Shown one piece after another: positions 14,836 to 22,200 of a stretch of DNA of 25,861 bases. The DNA is from Bacillota bacterium (GTDB lineage: Bacteria; Bacillota; Clostridia; Christensenellales; CAG-138), in the NCBI GenBank assembly GCA_023451115.1, contig JAEXFV010000147.1:1-25861 (forward strand), written 5' to 3'. The notes under the pieces are model-generated. The model made no database searches and was not told the origin of the DNA. It saw only the letters and a program-made list of their open reading frames with translations. The position numbers and the translations under genes are program-made. Every line of letters starts with the position of its first letter. Position 1 is the first letter of the stretch.

Positions 14836-15531
14836 ATGAAGTTTCGTTTAGTAGGATTGAGCAGCAGCCCAAGAAAAAATCGCACAACCAGCGACATGGT
14901 AACATATACCTTGGAATGTGCAAAAGCCCGTGTGCTTGAATTGGTACCGGATGCAGAGGTGGAAATCACTTTTGTTGGCCTGGCACAAAAAAAGATACTG
15001 CCTTGCTATGATTGTGGAGCATGCTTGCGAAAGGGTACGTTATGCATCCTGAAGGATGACTGGATTTCCTGCATAGAACCTATTTTGAAGCCCAGTGTAC
15101 CGGACGGACTTGTACTGGGATCTCCGGTGTATTTTCACAGCACAAATTCAATCATGCGCGCGTTTATGGAAAGATTTACTTGCCTCTTCAAACAGGTTTG
15201 GCACCCTGAGCATCCTTTGCCTGCGCCGGATTTTTCAAAAACAGCGGCTGGAGCCATTGCTGTTGGAGCGGACAGAAACGGCGGAGTTGAGGAAACGGTA
15301 AATAATATCATTACTTTCCTGTGCAGCTGTGGGTTTACTATAGTAAGCAGCGCCAATGTGCAATGCGGCCCGGTAGGCTATACAGGAGGAACCGGATGGA
15401 GCAAAGCCCCTGGGGTTTCACAAGAAGGAATAGCGGCCGATAAATTTGGGATGCATGCTGCACAGATCGTTGGCAGGCGGATTGGAGAAACGGCTGTATC
15501 CTTGCGTATCGGACAGCCGGATAAAGAATAG
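14836..15531 (+). CDS. Isf-type iron-sulfur flavoprotein (NADPH-dependent FMN reductase family), copy 1
   Basis: A 231-residue flavodoxin-fold protein. The N-terminus carries the FMN-phosphate loop (GLSSSPRKNRTT). Cys57, Cys60, Cys63 and Cys70 form the compact C-x2-C-x2-C-x6-C motif of iron-sulfur flavoproteins, expected to bind a 4Fe-4S cluster. GSPVYFHSTNSIMRAFMER is the flavin loop. GPVGYTGGTGWS near the C-terminus is shared with its paralogue at 16915-17607. Isf proteins transfer electrons in anaerobes. As the last gene of the Mo hydroxylase operon it may be the electron acceptor or donor of that enzyme (inference). GAAAGGAG lies about 6 bases before the ATG. Confidence 0.88.
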   Translation: MKFRLVGLSSSPRKNRTTSDMVTYTLECAKARVLELVPDAEVEITFVGLAQKKILPCYDCGACLRKGTLCILKDDWISCIEPILKPSVPDGLVLGSPVYFHSTNSIMRAFMERFTCLFKQVWHPEHPLPAPDFSKTAAGAIAVGADRNGGVEETVNNIITFLCSCGFTIVSSANVQCGPVGYTGGTGWSKAPGVSQEGIAADKFGMHAAQIVGRRIGETAVSLRIGQPDKE

Positions 15532-15582
15532 ACTCTGAACGGCCGGAATAACAAAAGCAACAAAAGCACGTTTTTATATGAG

Positions 15583-15615
15583 AAAGCCCCCGAAATCCGG
15601 ATTTCGGGGGCTTTT
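15583..15615 (+). terminator. Strong terminator of the molybdenum hydroxylase operon
   Basis: A 16-bp perfect stem, AAAGCCCCCGAAATCC with its complement, 15583-15598 with 15599-15614, with no unpaired loop in the primary sequence, followed by TTTT. It lies about 50 bases after the Isf gene. Confidence 0.88.
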
Positions 15616-15667
15616 ATGTAGCGATAGGCCATATTGGCAGTTAATAGAGAAGGCTGGAGCTTATAAT

Positions 15668-15696
15668 AAAAAAGCACGAAATCTCGTGCTTTTTTT
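15668..15696. terminator. Bidirectional terminator between convergent operons
   Basis: AGCACGA/TCGTGCT (15673-15679 with 15684-15690), flanked by A6 on the left and T7 on the right. It can stop both plus-strand read-through and the minus-strand DUF917 transcript, whose stop codon is at 15722. Confidence 0.9.
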
Positions 15697-15721
15697 GTTT
15701 ATAGACAAGATCAGATCAATG

Positions 15722-16840
15722 TTACCAAATCTTTTCGATTTCGGTGTAGTCTAAGTCAAATCCAAAATATTTGGGCCCCATATAGTTCAAAGCTTGAGGC
15801 GTGCGATATCGTGGATTGGGAGCACCGATTACAGCCACCTGGGCGCCTTCACGTAAATTGGTGTTGGTAATGGGCTCGGCATTCTCAAGGTTTACCACTT
15901 CAATGATATCCGGGCTGGTAGCAACAACAGTTCCATTACGCCAAGCAATATGGTTTTCATTTTTAAACCAGATTTTCATAGATTGCCCATCAAATTCCTT
16001 GCAGCCCTGAATAGAGGTTTCCCCAGTCATGTAGCCAGAAGATTCAAAAGTGAACGCGTCAACCACACCTTTGAAGATCACTTTTCCCGCAACCGCAGTT
16101 GCAGCCATTTGAGGGGCGTCTTTGCCCTGCTCATTCGCTTCCCGAATAGTGCGGCCAACCTCCAGCGCTTTGGTCATAGTATATGGAATGACATATTCCT
16201 TCATTTTGCGGCCAGGAAGCAACATGCCGGCGTGAGCACATATTGCAAATTTGTCCGGGGCTTTGGTGATGATGCTTACGTTCTTGCCAATCCCCTCCAG
16301 AGATGCGGTGCTGGCAGTACGGGTAATATGCAAAACATTGCCCCAATCATCACAGATCGCAAGGGGCGTAATGGTCTCGCCATAAATTGCAGGGATAGTC
16401 TGGCAAAGCTCCGGCACTGCACGGCCTGAATAATCGCCATCAATAATTTTGCGGTTGAGCATGGCGCCAGCATGCAGCCCGATAGATGTATTTACGCCTC
16501 CAGGTTCAAAAGCAACAACAGCGGATATGGAGCAATTGGTCATTTTTTCAAGCTCTTCCAAAGCAGCCATATTGGGGTTAGGAGCAACCCTCTCATACTG
16601 ATCGTAAGCGCCAGGTCTGTTAACGGTAGGAGCGATAGAACCCATACCGAATACGCAGCAAGTCATTTCGTCGTCGCCTATTGTAGCAGGGTCAACTAAT
16701 TCAATCACCCCTTGTTTGGCCAGCACAGCTTCCATCTTCGCCATGCCCAATAAAGGGTTGCCGCCACCGCCAACACCATAGAACGTGCAGCCGCGAATAA
16801 AGTCCTCTATGTCGATGCGTGTTCTTAAATAGGTAGACAT
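15722..16840 (-). CDS. DUF917 family protein (hydantoinase / thiohydantoin-desulfurase-like)
   Basis: A 372-residue protein of the DUF917 family. It has the N-terminal glycine-rich YGVGGGGNPLLG (21-32), EPGGVN (112-117), the family-typical GRAVPEL (139-145) and a C-terminal GPKYFGFDLDY. The family is annotated around hydantoinase/oxoprolinase and S-methyl-thiohydantoin desulfurase domains, and includes an ergothioneine-pathway thiohydantoin desulfhydrase, so a cyclic amide or ureide substrate is plausible. GGAGGG lies 7 bases before the ATG. It is the second gene after an Isf flavoprotein, 74 bases away, on the minus strand. No exact substrate can be given. No N-terminal signal or membrane segment is visible, so it is probably cytoplasmic. 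Confidence 0.88.
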   Translation of the reverse strand: MSTYLRTRIDIEDFIRGCTFYGVGGGGNPLLGMAKMEAVLAKQGVIELVDPATIGDDEMTCCVFGMGSIAPTVNRPGAYDQYERVAPNPNMAALEELEKMTNCSISAVVAFEPGGVNTSIGLHAGAMLNRKIIDGDYSGRAVPELCQTIPAIYGETITPLAICDDWGNVLHITRTASTASLEGIGKNVSIITKAPDKFAICAHAGMLLPGRKMKEYVIPYTMTKALEVGRTIREANEQGKDAPQMAATAVAGKVIFKGVVDAFTFESSGYMTGETSIQGCKEFDGQSMKIWFKNENHIAWRNGTVVATSPDIIEVVNLENAEPITNTNLREGAQVAVIGAPNPRYRTPQALNYMGPKYFGFDLDYTEIEKIW

Positions 16841-16914
16841 TGTATTCCCTCCAAATTGTTTCTCAATTTATTAACGTTTCGTTCATAGCGAATAAAGATA
16901 ACCCAAATCACTGA

Positions 16915-17607
16915 TTAGGATACTTCCAGGCCGCGTTTTAGATAATAGGACGTTTCGCCTAAACGCTCCCCCAATATTTTTGCGGATAACATCCCCCATT
17001 CATCCAGACTAATGTCAATGTTGTTTACCCCCGGCGCATCTGACCATCCTGTGCCTCCCGTATATCCAATGGGGCCATGGGCAATGTCAAAGCTGTTGAC
17101 CACAATACATCCACATGAGCAGAGGAACGATTGCATATTGCAAACAGCCTCTTCAACACCGCCGTTTCTGTGCAACCCTACGCTTACTGCTCCAGCAACC
17201 GTTTTAGTGAGATCAAGGGCGGGTATGGGATGCTCTTTATGCCAAACCTGTTTGAACAGGCAGGTACATCTTTCCATAAACGCGCGCATTTGTGCGTTTG
17301 TGCTGTGAAAGTATACGGGAGAACCAAGTATTATGCCATCAGGTGCGCAAGGATGCACGATCGGCTCAACACAGCTGAGCCAATCGTCCGTTTGTATGCA
17401 GAGCGTTCCTTTTCGTTTGCAGGCTCCGCAATCCGTGCAAGGCATAATGACTTTGCCGGCCAGACTGACAAATTGGATTTCCACATCTGCATTGGGATCG
17501 ATAGACAAAACCTTATCCTTTGAAGCGTCAAGAGCAGTATGGACCATGGCTGTTGTCGTGCGGTCCGGTTTATGGCTGCTGCTAATGCCTACAAATCTCA
17601 GTTTCAT
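16915..17607 (-). CDS. Isf-type iron-sulfur flavoprotein, copy 2
   Basis: A 230-residue paralogue of the protein at 14836-15531. It keeps the FMN loop (GISSSHKPDRTT), the four-cysteine motif Cys57/60/63/70 (CTDCGACKRKGTLC), the VYFHSTNAQMRAFMER loop and GPIGYTGGTGWS. The two differ most in the C-terminal 40 residues and in charge around residues 20-50. GGAG lies 7 bases before the ATG. It begins the minus-strand operon with DUF917 and diverges from the CdaR-type gene. A duplicate redox protein paired with a different enzyme suggests each copy serves its own operon (inference). Confidence 0.88.
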   Translation of the reverse strand: MKLRFVGISSSHKPDRTTTAMVHTALDASKDKVLSIDPNADVEIQFVSLAGKVIMPCTDCGACKRKGTLCIQTDDWLSCVEPIVHPCAPDGIILGSPVYFHSTNAQMRAFMERCTCLFKQVWHKEHPIPALDLTKTVAGAVSVGLHRNGGVEEAVCNMQSFLCSCGCIVVNSFDIAHGPIGYTGGTGWSDAPGVNNIDISLDEWGMLSAKILGERLGETSYYLKRGLEVS

Positions 17608-17799
17608 GTCCGCTCCTTAAAGTTTGATATAGCTGTAAGGTAAAAATGGATCGTCCAATACTGTAGAAAAATATACCGCGATCAATACACATCATTTTAA
17701 AGTACAAACAGATGGGAGGCAAGCAACCCTACTACAAACGGTGAGCTGATATTTGTGCATAACACACAGAATTCGGGCCCAAAATTTAAAAAAACGCTA

Positions 17800-17828
17800 T
17801 TGCATAGAAAGGCGGATTGTGTCATACT
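17800..17828 (+). promoter_or_regulatory. Probable promoter of the CdaR-type gene
   Basis: TTGCAT (17800-17805), 17 bases, CATACT (17823-17828). The shared site TGATATATCA follows about 8 bases later, close to the expected transcription start, a position suited to repression. Confidence 0.5.
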
Positions 17829-17835
17829 ATTCGTG

Positions 17836-17851
17836 TGATATATCAGATATC
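17836..17851. promoter_or_regulatory. Shared site TGATATATCAGATATC, copy 1
   Basis: Sixteen bases identical to 19970-19985. It contains the perfect palindrome TGATATATCA and the dyad GATAT-N5-ATATC. It sits between the CdaR-type promoter and start codon. Candidate operator for the GntR at 19269-19937. Confidence 0.6.
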
Positions 17852-17882
17852 ATTGAATGGGAAAGAGGTGACTTGACCATCC

Positions 17883-19028
17883 ATGAATATCACGGAAGTG
17901 AAGCGATTTCTTTCAAAATTCGGTAAAAATTTAGATCACAGTATAATCATCACTGACGAAAAGGGCGTTATCGTTGCAGGAACGATTGCCGCAATGGAAG
18001 GTGGGGTTCATCCTCTCGCCTGTACAATGATTAAAAATGGCACTGATTTCGCAAAAGTTGAGCCCCAGGATTTAGAACTTGACGTACCGTCAGGCATATA
18101 TTTTTTGATTAAAAGGAATGGCCAAAGAATAGGGGTGGGAGGACTGTTGGGCGAGCCGGATATGATCCAGGACAGCGCTCAGATTTTAAAAGCAGCGATT
18201 GAGACAATGCTGGAAAACGAAAACAGCCAAGAATTAGCCTATTCAATACAATATAACGATAGTTTCGAACGCTTAAAATATTGTTTGTTGTACGCTAAAG
18301 ATGCCAGTATTTTTGAGTTAAGAAGCTTATTGGGACGCTATGGATACGAGGAAAACGCCCTGCGGGCGGCTATTTTGGTCAGTGTAAACGACATTGTGCT
18401 GGCGCAGAACATTTACCGTGAGATGGGTGTCAAAAAGCTTTACAATAAAAATGATATTGTATTTATATCCCGGGAAGGATGCGTGGTGCTGTTTAAAACA
18501 TTTATGCTGCCCAACAGCAATGGGATATGCGTGTTTCATCACGAGTTAGAGGCCTATTCCAAACAATTATATGATTTTATTAAAAATTTTACCTCCAGCT
18601 TTGGTGAATATGTAGGCAGCGTACAAAGCAATCCCCTATATTTGCATACAAGCTACAGCCATTGCCTCTGGCTAAGAGAAACGCAACAAAATGTGAGCTA
18701 TCCGCTGTTTTTTCACCGGTTGATTCAAGATTATTTCAACGATCTTGTTCCCATGCTGGAAATGCACAAAATTTTCAGCGTTTTTGATGACTGCATGGAT
18801 GAAGAGTTTTGCGATATGTTTATAAAGACCATTGGAGCATTGGAAAACAATTGTTATAATCTTCAGGCCAGTAGTCAGAGCCTCTTTATACATAAAAATA
18901 CCTTGGCATTGTGGATAAAACATATAAACGCACGATTTAATACGGATTTTATGCACAATTATGGGGAACGTGATTTTATGCGATACCTTCGCTATTATCT
19001 TGGACGCAGGCGTATTAATAAAAACTGA
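17883..19028 (+). CDS. CdaR/PucR-type transcriptional regulator (sugar diacid recognition domain)
   Basis: A 381-residue regulator. Residues about 4-135 form the diacid-recognition (PAS-like) domain (LDHSIIITDEKGVIVAGT, IKRNGQRIGVGGLLGEP). A middle region of about 150-300 is weakly conserved, and residues about 322-378 form the C-terminal HTH_30 domain (SLFIHKNTLALWIKHIN). CdaR itself activates glucarate/galactarate/glycerate genes; relatives sense other acids or purine breakdown products. The gene diverges from the Isf/DUF917 operon (275-base gap), a likely target. GAGGTGA lies about 11 bases before the ATG. The HTH lacks the usual arginine in NTL-x-YR (here LALWI), so DNA specificity may differ from CdaR. 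Confidence 0.88.
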   Translation: MNITEVKRFLSKFGKNLDHSIIITDEKGVIVAGTIAAMEGGVHPLACTMIKNGTDFAKVEPQDLELDVPSGIYFLIKRNGQRIGVGGLLGEPDMIQDSAQILKAAIETMLENENSQELAYSIQYNDSFERLKYCLLYAKDASIFELRSLLGRYGYEENALRAAILVSVNDIVLAQNIYREMGVKKLYNKNDIVFISREGCVVLFKTFMLPNSNGICVFHHELEAYSKQLYDFIKNFTSSFGEYVGSVQSNPLYLHTSYSHCLWLRETQQNVSYPLFFHRLIQDYFNDLVPMLEMHKIFSVFDDCMDEEFCDMFIKTIGALENNCYNLQASSQSLFIHKNTLALWIKHINARFNTDFMHNYGERDFMRYLRYYLGRRRINKN

Positions 19029-19136
19029 AACGATACTATCAAAATCCTGTTTGGGCGGCTATCCAAATATAGAATAAGGATGAAATCAGGGCATTCAGTT
19101 TAGGCACCCGTAAAAAATATTTTATTTTGGAAGCAC

Positions 19137-19166
19137 TTGACGTGGCGAAACCGTTGCCATTATATT
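19137..19166 (+). promoter_or_regulatory. Probable promoter of the second GntR gene
   Basis: TTGACG (19137-19142), 18 bases, TATATT (19161-19166) within the 240-base gap after the CdaR-type gene. About 100 bases of leader would follow. Confidence 0.55.
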
Positions 19167-19268
19167 TATAAATAAAATTGGGAAATCATCCCATTTTTGC
19201 ATCAAGGCGGGGAACAATTGTAAATTCCATGTGAGAAACACAAATAGGGATTTAGGAAGCGGTAGAGT

Positions 19269-19937
19269 TTGGATAAGATATTAAATTATAAAAATCAGAT
19301 TATAACGGTTGACCCATTGCGCGAACAGGTTGCGGATATTGTACGCACCATGATATTGCGTGGGGAGCTGAAGAGCAATCAGCCGATTAGCGAAAGGGCA
19401 ATCAGCCAACAGCTTAACGTAAGCACTACGCCTGTAAAAGAGGCGTTTCGGATATTGGTTTCGGAGGGGTTCATTTATGTGAAACCGCGCAAGGGGACCT
19501 ATGTTTCTGCCATTACCAATGATTTTTTACAGCAGTTGGTGTATATGAGAAGCGGCATGGAAGGCGTGGCGGGCTACTATGCTACCCTATATATTAAACC
19601 GGAGGAGATAGAAAAACTGGATGAAATCATAAACCGGATCGAAACCAAACTTTTGAACGAAGGCGATTTTAAGGCAGTGAGCCAGCTCAACAATAGTTTT
19701 CACTCAATAATACGGTTGGCCTGCCGAAACAATTATTTAATTCACCAGTGCAATAGAATGAACGCTATTGATAAGCGGATACGGGAGCTATCGTTGCAAA
19801 CGGATGAGGTTGAGCCGCACCGGGCCTTTCAGGAGCACAAAGGCATCTGGGAGGCTGTCAAAAGCGGAAACCCGGATGTAACGGAGGCGCGGCTGGTAAG
19901 TCATATCCGCCGTGTAGCTCGGTTGGTGCTGGAATAA
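19269..19937 (+). CDS. GntR-family transcriptional regulator, FCD subfamily (second copy)
   Basis: A 222-residue regulator. The winged helix is at about 16-78 (PLREQVADIVRTMILRGEL, ISERAISQQLNVSTTPVKEA, wing VKPRKGTYVS) and FCD at about 88-215. The first metal ligand is Asn141 instead of Asp (LNNSFH145), with His190 and His212 kept. TTG at 19269 is used as start: the HTH begins near residue 16, the first ATG is at codon 28 and too late, and GGAAGCGG lies upstream. It precedes the DapA/formamidase operon by 112 bases, whose promoter region contains the shared site TGATATATCAGATATC. It probably represses that operon and perhaps the CdaR-type gene (inference). Confidence 0.9.
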   Translation: MDKILNYKNQIITVDPLREQVADIVRTMILRGELKSNQPISERAISQQLNVSTTPVKEAFRILVSEGFIYVKPRKGTYVSAITNDFLQQLVYMRSGMEGVAGYYATLYIKPEEIEKLDEIINRIETKLLNEGDFKAVSQLNNSFHSIIRLACRNNYLIHQCNRMNAIDKRIRELSLQTDEVEPHRAFQEHKGIWEAVKSGNPDVTEARLVSHIRRVARLVLE

Positions 19938-19968
19938 AATAATTTGCGAAGAGATCGTTATCCTTAAT

Positions 19969-19985
19969 CTGATATATCAGATATC
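19969..19985. promoter_or_regulatory. Shared site TGATATATCAGATATC, copy 2
   Basis: Here the palindrome extends to CTGATATATCAG (19969-19980), overlapping the 16-base match to 17836-17851. A further TGTATCAGA half-site lies at about 19992-20000. It precedes a weak promoter (TTGGTC at 20001-20006, 17 bases, TATAAA at 20024-20029) for the gene at 20050. Confidence 0.6.
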
Positions 19986-20049
19986 TATTGTTGTATCAGA
20001 TTGGTCCATATGCATGTCAGAAATATAAAATAAGAAAAGGGGAATTGAT

Positions 20050-20943
20050 ATGAGTTTAGTTCCACGTGGCATATTGCCGGCAATGATTACACCCAGAACC
20101 AAGGATGGAAAGGTTAACTACGCTGTTTTACGTGAGCTAATTGAATACATGATAAATGGCGGCGTGCACGGCATATTTGCCATTGGGACGACTGGCGAGT
20201 TTTATTCGCTCAGTGACACAGAATACCAGGAAATACTTGAAGTAACGGTTGATCAGGTGGCTGGCCGCCTTCCGGTATATGCCGGGGCAAATTGCATCGG
20301 CACCCGGGAGTGCATTCACCTTGCAGAAATTGCAACGAGAGTCGGCGGAATAGATGCCATCAGCGTCTTAACTCCATATTTTATTGGCATCAATCAGAAT
20401 GAAATGTATCATCATTTTGCGGCAATAGCGGCCAGCACAGATTTGAGCATTATACTTTACGATAACGCTCCAAAGACACACCTCACCATTCATGCGGATA
20501 CAGTGGCGCGGTTGGCGGATATTCCCAATATCGTAGGGATAAAAGATTCAACAGGAGACTTATCCCACACTGCGGATATTTTAAATCAGACAAAGGGAAA
20601 AGACTTTTGTGTTATGATGGGGCGGGATAGTTTAATCCATGCTGCTCTTTCCTATGGCGCAAGCGGTGCGGTGGCCGCCACGGCTAACATTGCTCCCAAA
20701 CTGGTGTCGAATATTTATAATAAATATGTATCTGGAGATGTGGCAGGCGCTTTAGAAGACCAATATAAATTGCTTCCCTTGCGTTTGGCATTTAGTATCG
20801 GCTCTTTCCCCGCAGTGATAAAGGAAGGGCTGGAGATGCTGGGGATAGAGGCAGGGCCTTGTGCGCTTCCTACCGGTCCGCTTAGCAATGAGCAAAGAGA
20901 AAAGCTCCGTGAGATACTCACCGGGATGGAACTGCTACCATAA
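20050..20943 (+). CDS. DapA-family lyase (dihydrodipicolinate synthase / N-acetylneuraminate lyase superfamily)
   Basis: A 297-residue class I aldolase of the DapA superfamily. GTTGE (46-50), Tyr137 (LYDNAP) and Schiff-base Lys165 (GIKDSTGD) are intact. It differs from the protein at 2570-3466, having the canonical GTTGE loop and a different C-terminus (TGPLSNEQREKL). It could act as a 4-hydroxy-tetrahydrodipicolinate synthase, a sugar-acid dehydratase or a pyruvate-dependent aldolase. The catabolic setting, behind a GntR regulator and before an acetamidase-family gene, argues against a housekeeping lysine-pathway role. AAAGGGG lies about 8 bases before the ATG. Confidence 0.88.
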   Translation: MSLVPRGILPAMITPRTKDGKVNYAVLRELIEYMINGGVHGIFAIGTTGEFYSLSDTEYQEILEVTVDQVAGRLPVYAGANCIGTRECIHLAEIATRVGGIDAISVLTPYFIGINQNEMYHHFAAIAASTDLSIILYDNAPKTHLTIHADTVARLADIPNIVGIKDSTGDLSHTADILNQTKGKDFCVMMGRDSLIHAALSYGASGAVAATANIAPKLVSNIYNKYVSGDVAGALEDQYKLLPLRLAFSIGSFPAVIKEGLEMLGIEAGPCALPTGPLSNEQREKLREILTGMELLP

Positions 20944-21041
20944 CTTCACTTGTGGTGCAACGGAATATAAAGCTTGCATGGGTTGTAACAGTAAGAATAT
21001 AGTTATCATTGGCGCAATGAAAAGTATGGGAGAGACGTTTC

Positions 21042-21965
21042 ATGCAACAAATCCATATTACCGAAGAGAATAAAATTTATGCATTTTCCCCCTATGCACA
21101 ACCGATTGCTCATGTGGCCCCGGGGGAAACGGTGCAAGTATTCACTTGGGATTGTTTTTCAGGAAGGCTAACCGATAACTGCCAGGTCCCCAGCCAGACC
21201 ATATATCCCTATGGGAATCCCCAGACCGGGCCCATCTATATTGAAGGAGCTGAGGCAGGGGATACGCTTGCAGTAGATATCCTGGCTATCGATCCCGTGC
21301 AAGATTGGGCGGTAAGCGCGCACCTTCTCCACGGCGGCGGGTTGGAACCACAGGAAGATTATTATATCACGGGTGAGCCAATACCCGAACGCGTGTTTAT
21401 CTATAAGTTTGATGGGAAAGAGTACCGTTATAACGACAGACTCCATTTTCCCTGGGAGCCTTTCCTTGGCACCATCGCTACCGCCCCTGCTTTAGAGGTA
21501 GTGAGCGCTTCACATCCCTTCCGCAACGGAGGCAATTTGGATTGCCCCGTAATGAAACCAGGAAACCGAGTCTATCTTCCTGTTTCTGTAAAGGGTGCAT
21601 ATTTTTACACTGGGGATTGCCATGTGCGGCAAGGCCATGGGGAAGCATGCGCCGTTGCCATGGAAACAGCTTGTAAAGCCACACTGCGTTTCGAATTAAT
21701 AAAAGACAAGAGGACGGCTTGGCCCAGAGTAGAAAATGAAACAGAAATGATCTGCATAGGTGTAGCCGCGCCGATGGAGCAGGCCGCCCGGCTAGCATAC
21801 AGTTCCCTCATTCGATGGATGGTAGAACTAGGTTGGGACAAATATGAAGCGTATCAAGCGGTTACTATGGCAGGGCGTCTCTGGGTTGGCAGCCTTGTTT
21901 CACGGGAATACACCATGATTGCTGCAATTGATAAAGAAATTGTAGACCGAGCGTGCGTCCAATAA
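21042..21965 (+). CDS. Acetamidase/formamidase family protein
   Basis: A 307-residue protein of the FmdA/AmdA family. Motifs in order: the FLGTIATAP segment (141-149), GGNLDC (163-168) and GDCHVRQGHGE (191-201), with the metal or catalytic acidic and histidine residues in the last two. Family members hydrolyse short amides (formamide, acetamide) to ammonia and acid. GGGAGAG lies 6 bases before the ATG. It follows the DapA-family gene by 98 bases without a terminator, so the two are probably cotranscribed. In this context it may remove a formamide or other amide group from a ring-cleavage product (inference). The family also contains proteins of unknown substrate. Confidence 0.9.
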   Translation: MQQIHITEENKIYAFSPYAQPIAHVAPGETVQVFTWDCFSGRLTDNCQVPSQTIYPYGNPQTGPIYIEGAEAGDTLAVDILAIDPVQDWAVSAHLLHGGGLEPQEDYYITGEPIPERVFIYKFDGKEYRYNDRLHFPWEPFLGTIATAPALEVVSASHPFRNGGNLDCPVMKPGNRVYLPVSVKGAYFYTGDCHVRQGHGEACAVAMETACKATLRFELIKDKRTAWPRVENETEMICIGVAAPMEQAARLAYSSLIRWMVELGWDKYEAYQAVTMAGRLWVGSLVSREYTMIAAIDKEIVDRACVQ

Positions 21966-22019
21966 TCATCTAAAAACCATTTATTACAGACTATGCCAGG
22001 CCGCTCTTGCCTTGATTAG

Positions 22020-22172
22020 AGTGTACGCATCGTTCCTGGGGTTTATAACAAACAGGGTAATGATAGTTGCCGGTTGGTCGATGGATATTTTCTCGTTCCC
22101 AACCGATATATGGATGAAACCTGGTTCCGTTGGCAGGGGGACGAGACTGTCACTGCCTCTAGGATGTTATAG
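22020..22172 (+). pseudogene. Short relic reading frame before the ABC operon
   Basis: Fifty codons between an in-frame TAG (22017-22019) and TAG (22170-22172) read like ordinary protein (VDGYFLVPNRYMDETWF) with codon use like neighbouring genes. There is no start codon with a ribosome binding site at its beginning. It may be the tail of a deleted gene. No family recognised. It fills most of the 235-base gap between the formamidase-family gene and the ABC ATPase. Confidence 0.3.
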
Positions 22173-22200
22173 ATAATATTGCATTGCGAAAGGAATGAGA

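Noticed and set aside
21966..22200. A riboswitch in front of the ABC operon
   Set aside because: No conserved riboswitch core or terminator/antiterminator pair could be recognised; part of the stretch reads as a relic coding frame instead.
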